Assembly: GCA_020403245.1 (NCBI GenBank)
Contig: JADBYA010000012.1
Coordinates: forward strand, 1-64,000
Length of the DNA stretch: 64,000 nucleotides
Origin: Flavobacterium sp.
Lineage (GTDB): Bacteria; Bacteroidota; Bacteroidia; Flavobacteriales; Flavobacteriaceae
Reading direction: 5' to 3'
The notes beneath the pieces are model-generated. The model did no database searches. It worked only from the letters and a program-made list of their open reading frames with translations, and was not told the origin of the DNA. Shown piece after piece: positions 1 to 8,594 of this stretch; the first letter of the stretch is position 1; the number at the start of each line of letters is the position of its first letter. The position numbers were made by a program, and so were the translations under genes.

Positions 1-4
1 CTAA

Positions 5-232
5 TTTATTAATGCAAATGACTTTGAACGCTTTTATAAAAAAAGCGAACGCTATCATCATCAACAAGAAAATCCTGACACCTATGCCAATGGTTATCGA
101 GAGAGAAAATCGCGTGGTTTTGGCAAGAAAATGGTTTTTATCATCGATGTTTCGGGATTAGAAAGTGGCAGTTATTTTGTTAGAATAACGAGTGATAAAG
201 GCAGTGCTACTGGGAAGTTTTTGAAGGAGTAA
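5..232 (+). pseudogene. 3' end of a T9SS cargo gene (partial, probably decayed)
   Basis: The frame ending at TAA 230-232 encodes a tail (DVSGLESGSYFVRI, then GKFLKE) that matches the end of type A C-terminal sorting domains, which direct proteins through the type IX secretion system to the cell surface. The frame is closed by an in-frame TAA at 2-4, and the only in-frame ATG is at 131. The stretch is therefore either a fragment of a frameshifted gene or the end of a short unusual protein. Residues before the tail are rich in charged and aromatic residues and were not recognised. Upstream sequence is outside the window, so decay cannot be proved. Confidence 0.4.
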
Positions 233-259
233 GAGAAGAAAACTATTAATTTGGATGGA

Positions 260-3200
260 TTATTTCATGTTGTTTATCCATTTTCTTGCATTCTCAAAAG
301 CTTCAATCCAAGGGGAAACTTCATCGTTTCTATCTTTTGGATAATGCGCCCAATTCCAGGGGAATGTTGAACGTTCTATATGAGGCATCATAACGAGGTG
401 TCTTCCTGTTTTGTCGCACATCATGGCGGTGTTGAAATCGGAATTATTTGGATTGGCAGGATACCCTTCGTAAGCGTACTTTGCAACAATATTGTATTGA
501 CTTTCTTCGTAGGGTAATTTGAATTTTCCTTCTCCGTGTGAAACCCAAACGCCAAGGGTTGTTCCAGTTAATGTTTTCAACATCACCGATTGATTTTCTT
601 GAATTGTTACAGAGGTAAAGATACTTTCGTGCTTTTGGCTATCGTTATGGTGCATTTTTCCATGAATTTCGTGTTCCGGATTTATTAATTCTAATTCCAT
701 AAATAATTGGCAACCATTGCAAATTCCGACTGAAAGTGTGTCTTCTCTTTTGAAGAAATTTTTCAACGCTGTATTTGCTTTTTCGTTGTATTTGAATGCT
801 CCAGCCCAACCTTTGGCAGAACCTAAAACATCTGAATTTGAGAATCCACCAACAGCGCCAATAAATTGAATATCTTCCAGATTTTCACTTCCCGAAATCA
901 AATCGGTCATATGAATGTCTTTCACATCAAAACCTGCTAAGTATAAAGCATTTGCCATCTCACGTTCAGAATTGCTTCCTTTTTCACGAATGATAGCCGC
1001 TTTAGGTTTGGCTCCCTTCTTATTTGGAGAAGGGTTGGGGGTTAGGCTACCTGTAAAGTATTTTGGGAATTTATATTCTAGTCTTTGATTTGAATAATTT
1101 TCAAAACGTTCCTGAGCTTTGTTGTTTTTGGTTTGTTTCTGGTCTAGTAGAAAAGAGGTTTTGAACCAAATATCTCTATAAATTCCAATATCAAAATTCC
1201 AAATTCCAAAATCTAATGTAGATTTATTTTGAACAGTACCAAGTTTGAAGAATTCAATGCTTTTAGAACTTAATGTTTTTTCAAATATTGTATCATCTTT
1301 TGCCTGAAGCACCAATCCTATATTTTCAGCAAACAGAATTTTTACTAAATCTTTCTCGACAAAAGAACTGAAATCGATTTTAACTCCCAAATTAGTATCG
1401 GCAAAACACATTTCCAGCAAAGTGGTAATTAAACCGCCCGAACCAATATCATGTCCAGCAAGGATCTGTTCGTCTTTGATTAAATCTTGAATGGTGTTGA
1501 ATGCTCGTTTGAAAAAAGCGGCGTCTTTTATAGTTGGTGTTTCGGCTCCAATTTTATTTTGCGTTTGGGCAAACGAACTTCCACCTAATTTGAAATCGTC
1601 TTGAGACAAATTGATATAATAAATAGAGCCAACTGTTATTCCATCGCTATGGAATCTCAGTACAGGTTCGACTACCTTGGTGATATTAGAACAATTTCCG
1701 GCCGCTGAAATAATAACCGTACCCGGTGCAATAACTTCGTTATTAGGATATTTCTGCTTCATCGAAAGCGAATCTTTACCTGTTGGGATATTAATTTCAA
1801 GTTCAATAGCAAAATCGGAACAGGCTTTTACGGCTTCATATAATCGGGCATCTTCACCTTCATTTTTACACGCCCACATCCAGTTTGCAGAAAGTGAAAC
1901 GCTTTTTAAACCATCTTTCAAAGGAGCAAAAACAATATTCGACAAGGCCTCACCAATAGAATTTCTGGAACCAGCCGCAGGATTAATCAGAGCTGAAATA
2001 GGTGAATGCCCAATGGAAGTTGCAATTCCTTCTTTTCCGTTAAAATCTAATGCCATCACACCAACATTGTTTAAAGGCAATTGTAATGGGCCCACACATT
2101 GCTGTTTGGCTACTTTTCCACCCACACAACGATCGACTTTATTGGTCAGCCAATCTTTGCAAGCAACCGCTTCGAGTTGCAAAACGTGTTCAAGATATTC
2201 CTTAATTTTATCTTGACTATAGTTTAGTTCAGTATACTTTATTTGTGAATTACTGTCGGTCATGATTACTTTGGGAGAACTCCCGAACATGTCTTCTAAA
2301 GCAAAATCCATAGGTTTAGCGCCAGTAGTTTTACTTTCAAATGTAAAGCGATGATTGTCGGTTACTTCACCGACTTCATACATAGGAACACGTTCGCGTT
2401 CTGCAATTTTTCGCAACATTTCAATATCATCTTTTCCAATAACCAATCCCATTCGTTCCTGAGATTCGTTCCCGATTATTTCTTTCGCAGATAGTGTAGT
2501 ATCTCCAATAGGCAATTTATCCAAATCAATCAAACCGCCAGTTTCTTCTACTAATTCAGAAAGACAATTTAAATGACCACCAGCACCATGATCATGAATC
2601 GAAACAATAGGATTGACATCGCTTTCAACCATTGCTCGAATAGCATTGGCAGCACGTTTTTGCATTTCGGGATTGGAACGTTGAATAGCATTAAGTTCTA
2701 TTCCCGAACCAAAAGCTCCTGTATCAGCAGAAGAAACGGCAGCTCCGCCCATTCCGATCCTGTAATTTTCGCCACCAAGAACAACGATTTTGTCGCCTTT
2801 CTTTGGTTTGTGTTTTTTGGCTTGCTCTTCTTTTCCGTAACCAATTCCACCTGCTAGCATAATAACCTTATCAAAACCAAGTTTTCGACTTTTCCCACTG
2901 AGCTTGTCGAAGTGTTCATGCTCGAACGTCAAAACCGAACCTGTAATCAATGGTTGCCCAAATTTGTTTCCAAAATCAGAAGCTCCATTGGAGGCTTTTA
3001 TCAAAATATCCATCGGTGTTTGGTATAACCATTTTCTTTCGGTCATTCCGTTTTCCCAAGGGCGATTTTCTGTTAATCTTGAATAAGCGGTCATGTAAAC
3101 GGCTGTTCCTGCCAATGGCAATGAACCTTGTCCACCAGCTAAACGGTCACGAATTTCACCGCCCGAACCAGTTGCAGCTCCGTTGAAAGGTTCAACAGTG

Positions 3201-4012
3201 GTTGGGAAATTATGGGTTTCTGCTTTTATGGAAATTACCGAATTGAATACAGATTCCTGATAGAAATCGGCTTTATCTCCAGTTTTTGGGGCAAATTGGG
3301 TCACTTTTGGGCCTTTGATAAATGCCACATTGTCTTTATAAGCCGAAACGATATCATTCGGATTTAGTTCCGATGTTTTTTTTATCATTTTGAATAAAGA
3401 CATTTCCTTCTCAACGCCATCGATTACAAATGTTCCATTGAAAATTTTATGACGACAATGCTCTGAATTGACTTGTGAAAAACCAAACACTTCGGAATCG
3501 GTTAGTTTTCTATTGAGTTTTTCAGATAGATTTTCTAAATAAATAACTTCTTCATCGCTTAGAGCTAAACCTTCTTGTTTGTTGTATTCACCAATATCAT
3601 CAATATATAGAATAGGTTCAGGATTGATGTTGATAGTGAAGACATCTTGATTTAGTTCGCTATATTTTTGTGAAAGCATTGGATCAAAATCTATAAAATC
3701 AGCAGTAACTTTTTGGAATTCTTCAATTCTGATGATGCCTTCAATTCCCATGTTTTGGGTAATTTCCACCGCATTGGTACTCCAAGGTGTCATCAAAGCA
3801 GCTCGTGGTCCAATAAAAAAATCCGTCAGTACGGATTTTGATATGTTTGTTTGAGAATCTGAAACAAGTTCAGAGGATTCTGAAACAAGTTCAGAATTAA
3901 ATAACCAATTAAGTTTTGAGATGGTTTCTGCAGACATCTCGTCAGCATTCGATTTTTTTTTCGTTTGTACGGCAAAAACGGTAGTACTTTCGTTTCCGAA
4001 GAAATGAATCAT
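260..4012 (-). CDS. purL: Phosphoribosylformylglycinamidine synthase, single-chain (PurL with glutaminase domain)
   Basis: Cytosolic enzyme of de novo purine synthesis: converts FGAR, glutamine and ATP to FGAM. The 1,250 residues carry the N-terminal PurS-like part, two AIR-synthase-type halves (GSGGEIRDR near residue 290, a second half from about 640) and a C-terminal class I glutaminase. The glutaminase triad is visible as Cys1098 (GICNGCQ), His1211 and Glu1213 (MPHIERS). The start at 4012 gives the expected MIHFFG beginning. Three segments look like translated palindromic repeats: residues 39-53 (ELVSESSELVSDS), about 367-373 (HFDKLSG) and about 988-1000 (LTPNPSPNKKGA, at the linker before the glutaminase). 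No catalytic motif is interrupted, so the gene is probably functional. It stands alone as a transcription unit with a -7 box at 4062-4069. Confidence 0.97.
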   Translation of the reverse strand: MIHFFGNESTTVFAVQTKKKSNADEMSAETISKLNWLFNSELVSESSELVSDSQTNISKSVLTDFFIGPRAALMTPWSTNAVEITQNMGIEGIIRIEEFQKVTADFIDFDPMLSQKYSELNQDVFTININPEPILYIDDIGEYNKQEGLALSDEEVIYLENLSEKLNRKLTDSEVFGFSQVNSEHCRHKIFNGTFVIDGVEKEMSLFKMIKKTSELNPNDIVSAYKDNVAFIKGPKVTQFAPKTGDKADFYQESVFNSVISIKAETHNFPTTVEPFNGAATGSGGEIRDRLAGGQGSLPLAGTAVYMTAYSRLTENRPWENGMTERKWLYQTPMDILIKASNGASDFGNKFGQPLITGSVLTFEHEHFDKLSGKSRKLGFDKVIMLAGGIGYGKEEQAKKHKPKKGDKIVVLGGENYRIGMGGAAVSSADTGAFGSGIELNAIQRSNPEMQKRAANAIRAMVESDVNPIVSIHDHGAGGHLNCLSELVEETGGLIDLDKLPIGDTTLSAKEIIGNESQERMGLVIGKDDIEMLRKIAERERVPMYEVGEVTDNHRFTFESKTTGAKPMDFALEDMFGSSPKVIMTDSNSQIKYTELNYSQDKIKEYLEHVLQLEAVACKDWLTNKVDRCVGGKVAKQQCVGPLQLPLNNVGVMALDFNGKEGIATSIGHSPISALINPAAGSRNSIGEALSNIVFAPLKDGLKSVSLSANWMWACKNEGEDARLYEAVKACSDFAIELEINIPTGKDSLSMKQKYPNNEVIAPGTVIISAAGNCSNITKVVEPVLRFHSDGITVGSIYYINLSQDDFKLGGSSFAQTQNKIGAETPTIKDAAFFKRAFNTIQDLIKDEQILAGHDIGSGGLITTLLEMCFADTNLGVKIDFSSFVEKDLVKILFAENIGLVLQAKDDTIFEKTLSSKSIEFFKLGTVQNKSTLDFGIWNFDIGIYRDIWFKTSFLLDQKQTKNNKAQERFENYSNQRLEYKFPKYFTGSLTPNPSPNKKGAKPKAAIIREKGSNSEREMANALYLAGFDVKDIHMTDLISGSENLEDIQFIGAVGGFSNSDVLGSAKGWAGAFKYNEKANTALKNFFKREDTLSVGICNGCQLFMELELINPEHEIHGKMHHNDSQKHESIFTSVTIQENQSVMLKTLTGTTLGVWVSHGEGKFKLPYEESQYNIVAKYAYEGYPANPNNSDFNTAMMCDKTGRHLVMMPHIERSTFPWNWAHYPKDRNDEVSPWIEAFENARKWINNMK
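1012..1050. repeat. Palindromic repeat translated inside purL (LTPNPSP family)
   Basis: Hairpin CCCTTCT (1014-1020) / AGAAGGG (1028-1034) followed by TTGGGGGTTAGG. On the purL strand it reads LTPNPSPNKKGA, a peptide I recall from many unrelated bacterial proteins where such repeats are translated. It sits in the linker between the synthase and glutaminase domains. Confidence 0.7.
2896..2914. repeat. Translated repeat inside purL (TTCGACAAGCTCA family)
   Basis: The complement reads CACTTCGACAAGCTCAGTG, a widespread imperfect palindrome. It encodes HFDKLSG between TFEHE and KSRKLGFDK, where I expect the family to have a shorter loop. Confidence 0.6.
3859..3894. repeat. Two tandem CTGAAACAAGTTCAG palindromes inside purL
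   Basis: CTGAAACAAGTTCAG occurs at 3859-3873 and again at 3880-3894, 21 bases apart and so in frame. The pair encodes the doubled ELVSES/ELVSDS near the N-terminus. The core matches a common Bacteroidetes intergenic palindrome. Confidence 0.7.
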
Positions 4013-4038
4013 TGTGTTTAGTTTTAGTGTGTGTTGTT

Positions 4039-4069
4039 CCCTGTCTGCCGACAGATAGATGCAAATTTA
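4039..4069 (-). promoter_or_regulatory. purL -7 box followed by a 5' leader palindrome
   Basis: On the minus strand TAAATTTG (4062-4069) fits the Bacteroidetes -7 box TAnnTTTG. No clear -33 TTG was found. Directly downstream, 4039-4058 holds an imperfect hairpin (CTGTC/GACAG around TGCC) that would lie at the very 5' end of the purL transcript. The same layout, box then TGCA then palindrome, recurs at 58852-58882. Confidence 0.5.
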
Positions 4070-4108
4070 GGGTAAATAAATGTAACCTATAATCTGTTTT
4101 TTAAAAAA

Positions 4109-5641
4109 TTAATTGCTTGGAAAAGTTATCCAATTATAAGCTCCGATATCATAAGGACTTTCTCTTGGTTTTCCAAGTATATCAAACAGAACTCCAGCAT
4201 TTATTCCGTTGCCTTTAGCAAAAGAAGCAGCACCGATAACCATTTTATTTTTACTTACATCCATAAAATCTGGGCTTTTGTTGATTTTATTACCGTTTTG
4301 TTCTAACCTTAGGATATCATATAAAGTTGGATTTGCCATAGCTAAAGAGCCGCTTGAAACATTCAATTTAACCAAGCAATTTTGGTAAGAATTAGTAAAT
4401 ACAGTCCCCTTTTTTTCAATAATGAGTTCATTACTATTTGAACCATAAATGATACAATTTGTAAAATTGGCAACTAATGGTAAATTATCTGTGGGTAAAG
4501 CATCTTTAAGATAATCGCTAACAAAAACGGCGAGTTGTTTAGAACTGCTCCAATTGTTATTAAAAGTACAATGGGTAAAGTTGTAACTCCCTCCATAAAT
4601 TCCTGCAAAACAAGCTTGCCCACAATTATTTATAACGGTGTTTTTGCCATCGATATAGCCTGTGTAGGATAAAATACCATAGTTAGAACAATCATAAATT
4701 TGAGTGTTTTTTAACCTTAAATCTGGTTCTGGATTCAAGAGATTATTATTTCCTGTAACATACAAACCGATAACTCCGTTTTTTATAGTACAATTTGTAA
4801 TTTGATTGTTTGTACTACCTTGTGAAAGCCAAATAGTTCCCCATTGTCCAGGTACATTAGAAAATCTTGGCTCCAATCTGTCGCCTTCTATAATCACTTC
4901 GTTTTCTAAAGCTGGTGTAGTGGAAAGATTTCCGTTAATATGCAAAGAACCTCCATTACCGACAATTAATCCTGATTCAGCATGAAAATGAACACGGGCA
5001 CCAGCTTCAATAGTTAACGTTTTTCCGCTGGGGACAGCTGCATACCCATAGATAACATATGGCTTATCATTTGTCCAAAAATATTCATTGTTATGATCAT
5101 TTTCATCTAGAAAAAAGCCATAAATATCTTCATCTCCGATAGGTAGTGTTTCTGTCGTTCCATCATCAAAACGTTGTGGATAGAGGAAAATAGCATCTTG
5201 TATAAGTGTTACTAATTCTACTTTTTGGAAATTATCTCCACTGTCAAATTGGATTTGGTCGGTATAAAGGAAGTCGGTTGGATTGGCATCAGCCACATCT
5301 GAGGTAACTTCAATAAAAATATACATACTGTCTTTAGCTAATAATTCTACATTACGAAAAACTCTATTGTTTTCCCCAATCATGCCATCAACCGTCATTC
5401 TGTATTTTGAATTTTGACCTTTGCCGAGTTGAATGGTTGGAATTTTGATGTCTTTATTACTCCGATTATATACTTTCAAAGTGTAAGTACTGGAACCAAT
5501 GTTGGTAAAAACCGTATCTAAATAAACGGTGTCTTTTGAGAAAAATAAATCGCCAGTGCTTGGTTCAAAAACAAAGTCTTGGCGACAGGAACTAACGGTT
5601 ATTGCTAAACCAACAAAAAAAATGATAATAAAATTACGCAT
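4109..5641 (-). CDS. Lipoprotein with predicted right-handed beta-helix
   Basis: A 510-residue exported lipoprotein. The N-terminus is a type II signal peptide ending in VSSC, so the mature protein starts at Cys19. Residues 35-150 form a beta-rich domain; from about 190 on there are repeated short strands with Asn/Gly turns and phrases such as LHINGNL, NQITNCTIKNGVIG and FTNCIIYGS, typical of right-handed parallel beta-helices. No polysaccharide lyase catalytic residues were recognised, so the function is unknown; surface binding or a structural role is possible. It is transcribed alone, upstream of purL on the same strand with about 100 bases between them. No T9SS tail is visible. Confidence 0.75.
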   Translation of the reverse strand: MRNFIIIFFVGLAITVSSCRQDFVFEPSTGDLFFSKDTVYLDTVFTNIGSSTYTLKVYNRSNKDIKIPTIQLGKGQNSKYRMTVDGMIGENNRVFRNVELLAKDSMYIFIEVTSDVADANPTDFLYTDQIQFDSGDNFQKVELVTLIQDAIFLYPQRFDDGTTETLPIGDEDIYGFFLDENDHNNEYFWTNDKPYVIYGYAAVPSGKTLTIEAGARVHFHAESGLIVGNGGSLHINGNLSTTPALENEVIIEGDRLEPRFSNVPGQWGTIWLSQGSTNNQITNCTIKNGVIGLYVTGNNNLLNPEPDLRLKNTQIYDCSNYGILSYTGYIDGKNTVINNCGQACFAGIYGGSYNFTHCTFNNNWSSSKQLAVFVSDYLKDALPTDNLPLVANFTNCIIYGSNSNELIIEKKGTVFTNSYQNCLVKLNVSSGSLAMANPTLYDILRLEQNGNKINKSPDFMDVSKNKMVIGAASFAKGNGINAGVLFDILGKPRESPYDIGAYNWITFPSN

Positions 5642-5800
5642 TGGTGTTTTGAATTTGTGTAAATATATATATTAATTTGAAAATCATCAACTGTGTTAAT
5701 TTGTAAATACTTTTTATTAACGAAAAAAAGACGGTTTTAGTATAAAACATTGTTGTTCGATATAAAAGAATATATAAATTTTTAACCTAATGTTTATAAT

Positions 5801-5960
5801 GCATCGAAAGTTCGCTCCTTTGGAGCTTGTTTTTGACTTACATCTTTTTCTGCAAACAGTAAGTCCCGATGGGACTAAAATAGCTCCTTTAGGAGCGACT
5901 TGTTTATAGAAAATTATTTTTTTTTTTAAGTTTAGCTCCATCGGAGCGACCTGTTCATAA
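5801..5960. repeat. Cluster of REP-like palindromes
   Basis: The 446-base gap 5642-6087 contains no convincing gene. It holds four short hairpins: GCTCCTTTGGAGC (5814-5826), GTCCCGATGGGAC (5863-5875), GCTCCTTTAGGAGC (5883-5896) and GCTCCATCGGAGC (5935-5947). The last two are followed by GCGAC(C/T)TGTT(T/C)ATA; the first is preceded by the inverse arrangement TTTATAATGCATCGAAAGTTC. This is the head-to-tail and inverted layout of REP elements mobilised by RAYT-type transposases; no such transposase is in the window. Confidence 0.7.
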
Positions 5961-6087
5961 TGTATTAAAATTTTATCAGACAATAATAATGATAAAAATG
6001 AACTTGATTTTTTTCTAATGTCATTAAATAGTATTTTTACACTCGAAAACCTTTGAGGCGAATTGTACTAAATAAAAACAATAATTA

Positions 6088-6510
6088 ATGGCATTTGATA
6101 AAGAAAAAGTGTTACAACTTTGTAACGAATGGAGCAAGAACACTTTGATGGAAACTTTAGAAATAGTATATATAGATGCTGGTGAAGGATTTTTAAGCGC
6201 CAAAATGCCAGTGAATTCTAGAGTGCATCAACCCATGGGTTTATTACATGGTGGCGCTTCTGTAGCTCTTGCCGAAAGTGTGGGAAGTGCAGCTTCGCTT
6301 ATGTTTATTAATCCAGAGAGACAAGAAGTACGTGGGATTGAGATTTCGGCCAATCATTTGAGAAGTAAACGAGAAGGAACGGTTTTTTGTACTGCCAAGA
6401 TCATTCATCAAGGTGGAAGTATTCATCTTTGGGAAATTAAAATTACCGATGAAAATGATAAACTCATATCGCTCTGCAAATTGACGAATATGATTTTACC
6501 TCGACGCTAA
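6088..6510 (+). CDS. Hotdog-fold thioesterase, probable DHNA-CoA thioesterase (menaquinone pathway)
   Basis: A 140-residue PaaI/YdiI-type hotdog thioesterase. The motif HQPMGLLHGGASVALAES near residues 47-65 carries the family HGG and the acidic catalytic residue on the central helix. Its stop codon (6508-6510) directly abuts the ATG of isochorismate synthase, so the two are almost certainly co-transcribed and perhaps translationally coupled. From that partner I infer that it hydrolyses 1,4-dihydroxy-2-naphthoyl-CoA in menaquinone synthesis; the sequence alone only shows a small acyl-CoA or aryl-CoA thioesterase. Cytosolic, no signal peptide. Confidence 0.8.
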   Translation: MAFDKEKVLQLCNEWSKNTLMETLEIVYIDAGEGFLSAKMPVNSRVHQPMGLLHGGASVALAESVGSAASLMFINPERQEVRGIEISANHLRSKREGTVFCTAKIIHQGGSIHLWEIKITDENDKLISLCKLTNMILPRR

Positions 6511-7572
6511 ATGACGGATTTATTCATAAAAGTCAAAGTTCAGCAACAACAACAGTTGCCTTTTGTTTTGTATTGCAAACCAAATTCGGATCGAATTGTT
6601 GGCTTGTTTCAGCAGAATGACCGTCTTTATTTTCTAGAAAATTTCAATGAAATAGGTTTTGTTTTTGCCCCTTTTGATGGTGACTCCATTCCATATATCC
6701 CACAAAAATATTCAGATGTATTGGTTGAAAAAGTAACTATTTCTGATTTTTATGTGGAGACAATAATTACCGACTCAACAGATGAACAAGTGAAAAACAC
6801 TTTTGAAAGATTAGTACAAAAAGGATTGGAAGCCATCGATAATAATCAGTTTCAAAAAGTAGTTTTGTCCAGAAAGGAATTGGTAGATTTAATTGATTAC
6901 GACTTAGATACTGTTTTCAAAAAACTTATTTATAATTATCCCACGGCTTTTAATTATTGTTTTTATCATCCAAAAATAGGGATTTGGCTTGGTGCAACTC
7001 CAGAACAGTTTTTGAAGCTAAACCAAAAGTCATTGCAAACTGTAGCTTTAGCTGGAACTCAAGTGGCGAGCAATTCTGATAAAATATATTGGAATGAAAA
7101 AGAAAAAGTAGAGCAACAATTAGTCACGGACTTTATTACTTCAGGATTGGTTGGTAAAGTTAACAAATTAGTTGTGTCTAGTCCGTATTCAGTAAAAGCA
7201 GGTAATTTGTGGCACATTAAAACAGATATTACAGCAACTCTCAAATCAGAGAAAGTAATTGCTGAAATAATGATAGCTATGCATCCTACTGCTGCCGTTT
7301 GCGGTTTACCAAAAGAAACTGCCAAGGCATTTATTTTGGAAAACGAAGAATATGATAGAGAATATTATTCAGGTTTTTTGGGTGAATTGAATATAGATTT
7401 TGCCACTTTTAGAACACAGCAAACGGATTTATTTGTTAATTTGCGTTGTATGAAAATTGTTGGCAAATCAGCGGAACTTTTTGTAGGTTGTGGCATTACC
7501 AAAGACAGTATTCCTGCAGATGAATACAATGAAACAGTCAATAAATCAATGACGATGAGGAGAGTTTTGTAG
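6511..7572 (+). CDS. menF: Isochorismate synthase
   Basis: A 353-residue chorismate-utilising enzyme, making isochorismate as the first step towards menaquinone. The C-terminal two thirds carry the family signatures: KVVLSRK (general base Lys region), GIWLGATPEQFL, TVALAGT, MHPTAAVCGLPK and the closing EYNETVNKSM. It is shorter than E. coli MenF, as usual in Bacteroidetes, and lacks anthranilate-synthase features. The start directly follows the thioesterase stop. The next gene, bshB1, is separated by about 100 bases of low-complexity repeat. Confidence 0.9.
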   Translation: MTDLFIKVKVQQQQQLPFVLYCKPNSDRIVGLFQQNDRLYFLENFNEIGFVFAPFDGDSIPYIPQKYSDVLVEKVTISDFYVETIITDSTDEQVKNTFERLVQKGLEAIDNNQFQKVVLSRKELVDLIDYDLDTVFKKLIYNYPTAFNYCFYHPKIGIWLGATPEQFLKLNQKSLQTVALAGTQVASNSDKIYWNEKEKVEQQLVTDFITSGLVGKVNKLVVSSPYSVKAGNLWHIKTDITATLKSEKVIAEIMIAMHPTAAVCGLPKETAKAFILENEEYDREYYSGFLGELNIDFATFRTQQTDLFVNLRCMKIVGKSAELFVGCGITKDSIPADEYNETVNKSMTMRRVL

Positions 7573-7678
7573 CTTGGGTAGTCCTTGGTACTAACCTAGT
7601 GAAGAGTGAAGAGTAGTTGTTCCTTAGTACTATGAACTAAAGACTAAGTACTATCGGCTAAGAACTAAATTAAAAAAA
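7573..7678. repeat. Degenerate short-word array between menF and bshB1
   Basis: About 90 bases built of imperfect copies of words such as GAACTAAAGACTAAGTACTA and CTAAGAACTAA, preceded by AGTGAAGAGTGAAGAGT. It has no coding potential. It belongs to the same class as the arrays at 18.7, 19.6, 22.0, 39.3, 40.5 and 59.9 kb. Confidence 0.5.
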
Positions 7679-8395
7679 ATGAAATTAGACATCCTTGCTT
7701 TTGGGGCTCATCCTGATGATGTGGAATTGGGTTGTAGCGGAACGATTGCTAAAGAGGTTTCTTTAGGAAAAAAAGTCGGCATCATCGATTTGACACGTGG
7801 TGAATTAGGCACACGTGGTTCAGTTGAAATTAGGGATAATGAAGCTAGAATTGCTGCTGAAATATTAGGTGTTTCGGTTCGTGAAAACTTGAATATGCGT
7901 GATGGTTTTTTTATAAATGACGAAGCACATCAAATGAAAGTCATTCAAATGATTAGAAAATACCGTCCAGAGATTGTGATTTGCAATGCCATTGACGACC
8001 GACATATTGATCATGGAAAAGGAAGTAAGCTGGTTTCTGATGCTTGTTTTCTTTCTGGTTTGCGAAAGATTGAAACCGAATTTGAAGGTCAATTTCAAGA
8101 GGTTTGGCGTCCAAAGGTAGTTTACCATTATCTCCAATGGAAGAGTATTGTTCCCGATTTTGTAGTGGACATCACTGGTTTTATTGATAAAAAAGAACGA
8201 TCAATTTTGGCCTATGGTTCTCAGTTCTATTCTGAAAATTCTAAAGAACCCTTGACTCCAATTGCAACTAAAAATTTCTTGGAAAGTATTCATTATCGCT
8301 CTCAAGATTTTGGTCGATTGGTGGGGGTGGAATATGCTGAGGGGTTCACTACAGAAAGGTATTTGGCAGTCAATAGCTTATCAGATTTGATATAA
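7679..8395 (+). CDS. bshB1: Bacillithiol biosynthesis deacetylase BshB1
   Basis: A 238-residue PIG-L/LmbE-family zinc deacetylase. The metal and catalytic motif AHPDDVELGCSG is at residues 10-21, and the third zinc ligand region is DDRHIDHGKG near residue 110. BshB1 removes the acetyl group from GlcNAc-malate to give GlcN-malate, the second step of bacillithiol synthesis. The length and the GELGTRG and FSYRSQDFG-like C-terminal segments fit BshB1 rather than other LmbE proteins. Cytosolic. No bshA or bshC is in the window, so the pathway is dispersed. Confidence 0.9.
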   Translation: MKLDILAFGAHPDDVELGCSGTIAKEVSLGKKVGIIDLTRGELGTRGSVEIRDNEARIAAEILGVSVRENLNMRDGFFINDEAHQMKVIQMIRKYRPEIVICNAIDDRHIDHGKGSKLVSDACFLSGLRKIETEFEGQFQEVWRPKVVYHYLQWKSIVPDFVVDITGFIDKKERSILAYGSQFYSENSKEPLTPIATKNFLESIHYRSQDFGRLVGVEYAEGFTTERYLAVNSLSDLI

Positions 8396-8412
8396 AAAAT
8401 TTGCAACTATTC

Positions 8413-8443
8413 TTTGCAAAAGAAAAGAATTGTAATATATTTG
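8413..8443 (+). promoter_or_regulatory. Promoter of tRNA-His
   Basis: TTTG (8413-8416), 19 bases, TATATTTG (8436-8443): a near-ideal Bacteroidetes primary sigma promoter. Transcription would begin a few bases before the tRNA. Confidence 0.75.
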
Positions 8444-8458
8444 CACTCGTTAAAAATG

Positions 8459-8532
8459 GTGGTTGTAGCTCAGCTGGTTAGAGTATTGGTTTGTGGTGCC
8501 GAGGGTCGCCGGTTCGAACCCGGTCAGCCACC
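8459..8532 (+). tRNA. tRNA-His(GTG)
   Basis: Cloverleaf with acceptor stem GTGGTTG/CAGCCAC, D arm AGCTCAGCTGGTTAGAG, anticodon loop containing GTG, and T arm with GGTTCGAACC. A G at 8458 and C at 8532 could form the extra G-1:C73 pair that marks tRNA-His. CCA is not encoded. Confidence 0.95.
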
Positions 8533-8542
8533 CAAAAACGCA

Positions 8543-8571
8543 AAAGTCCCTATAAAATTGGGACTTTTTTT
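8543..8571 (+). terminator. Intrinsic terminator after tRNA-His
   Basis: Stem AAAGTCCC (8543-8550) / GGGACTTT (8560-8567) followed by a T run. It also lies at the end of the convergent M28 peptidase gene. Confidence 0.85.
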
Positions 8572-8594
8572 GTTTTTATTTAAGGATTATTTCT

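Noticed and set aside
1677..2216. Plus-strand frame of 179 codons
   Set aside because: It is the antisense shadow of purL; no resemblance to any protein and no promoter.
5717..5983. An 88-codon minus-strand frame
   Set aside because: It consists of the REP-like palindromes and AT-rich spacers; the repeated VAP/KGA phrases come from the palindromes. No start signal or family resemblance.
7573..7678. CRISPR-like array
   Set aside because: The repeated words are short, degenerate and have no regular spacers; none of the arrays in the window has CRISPR geometry, and no cas gene is present.
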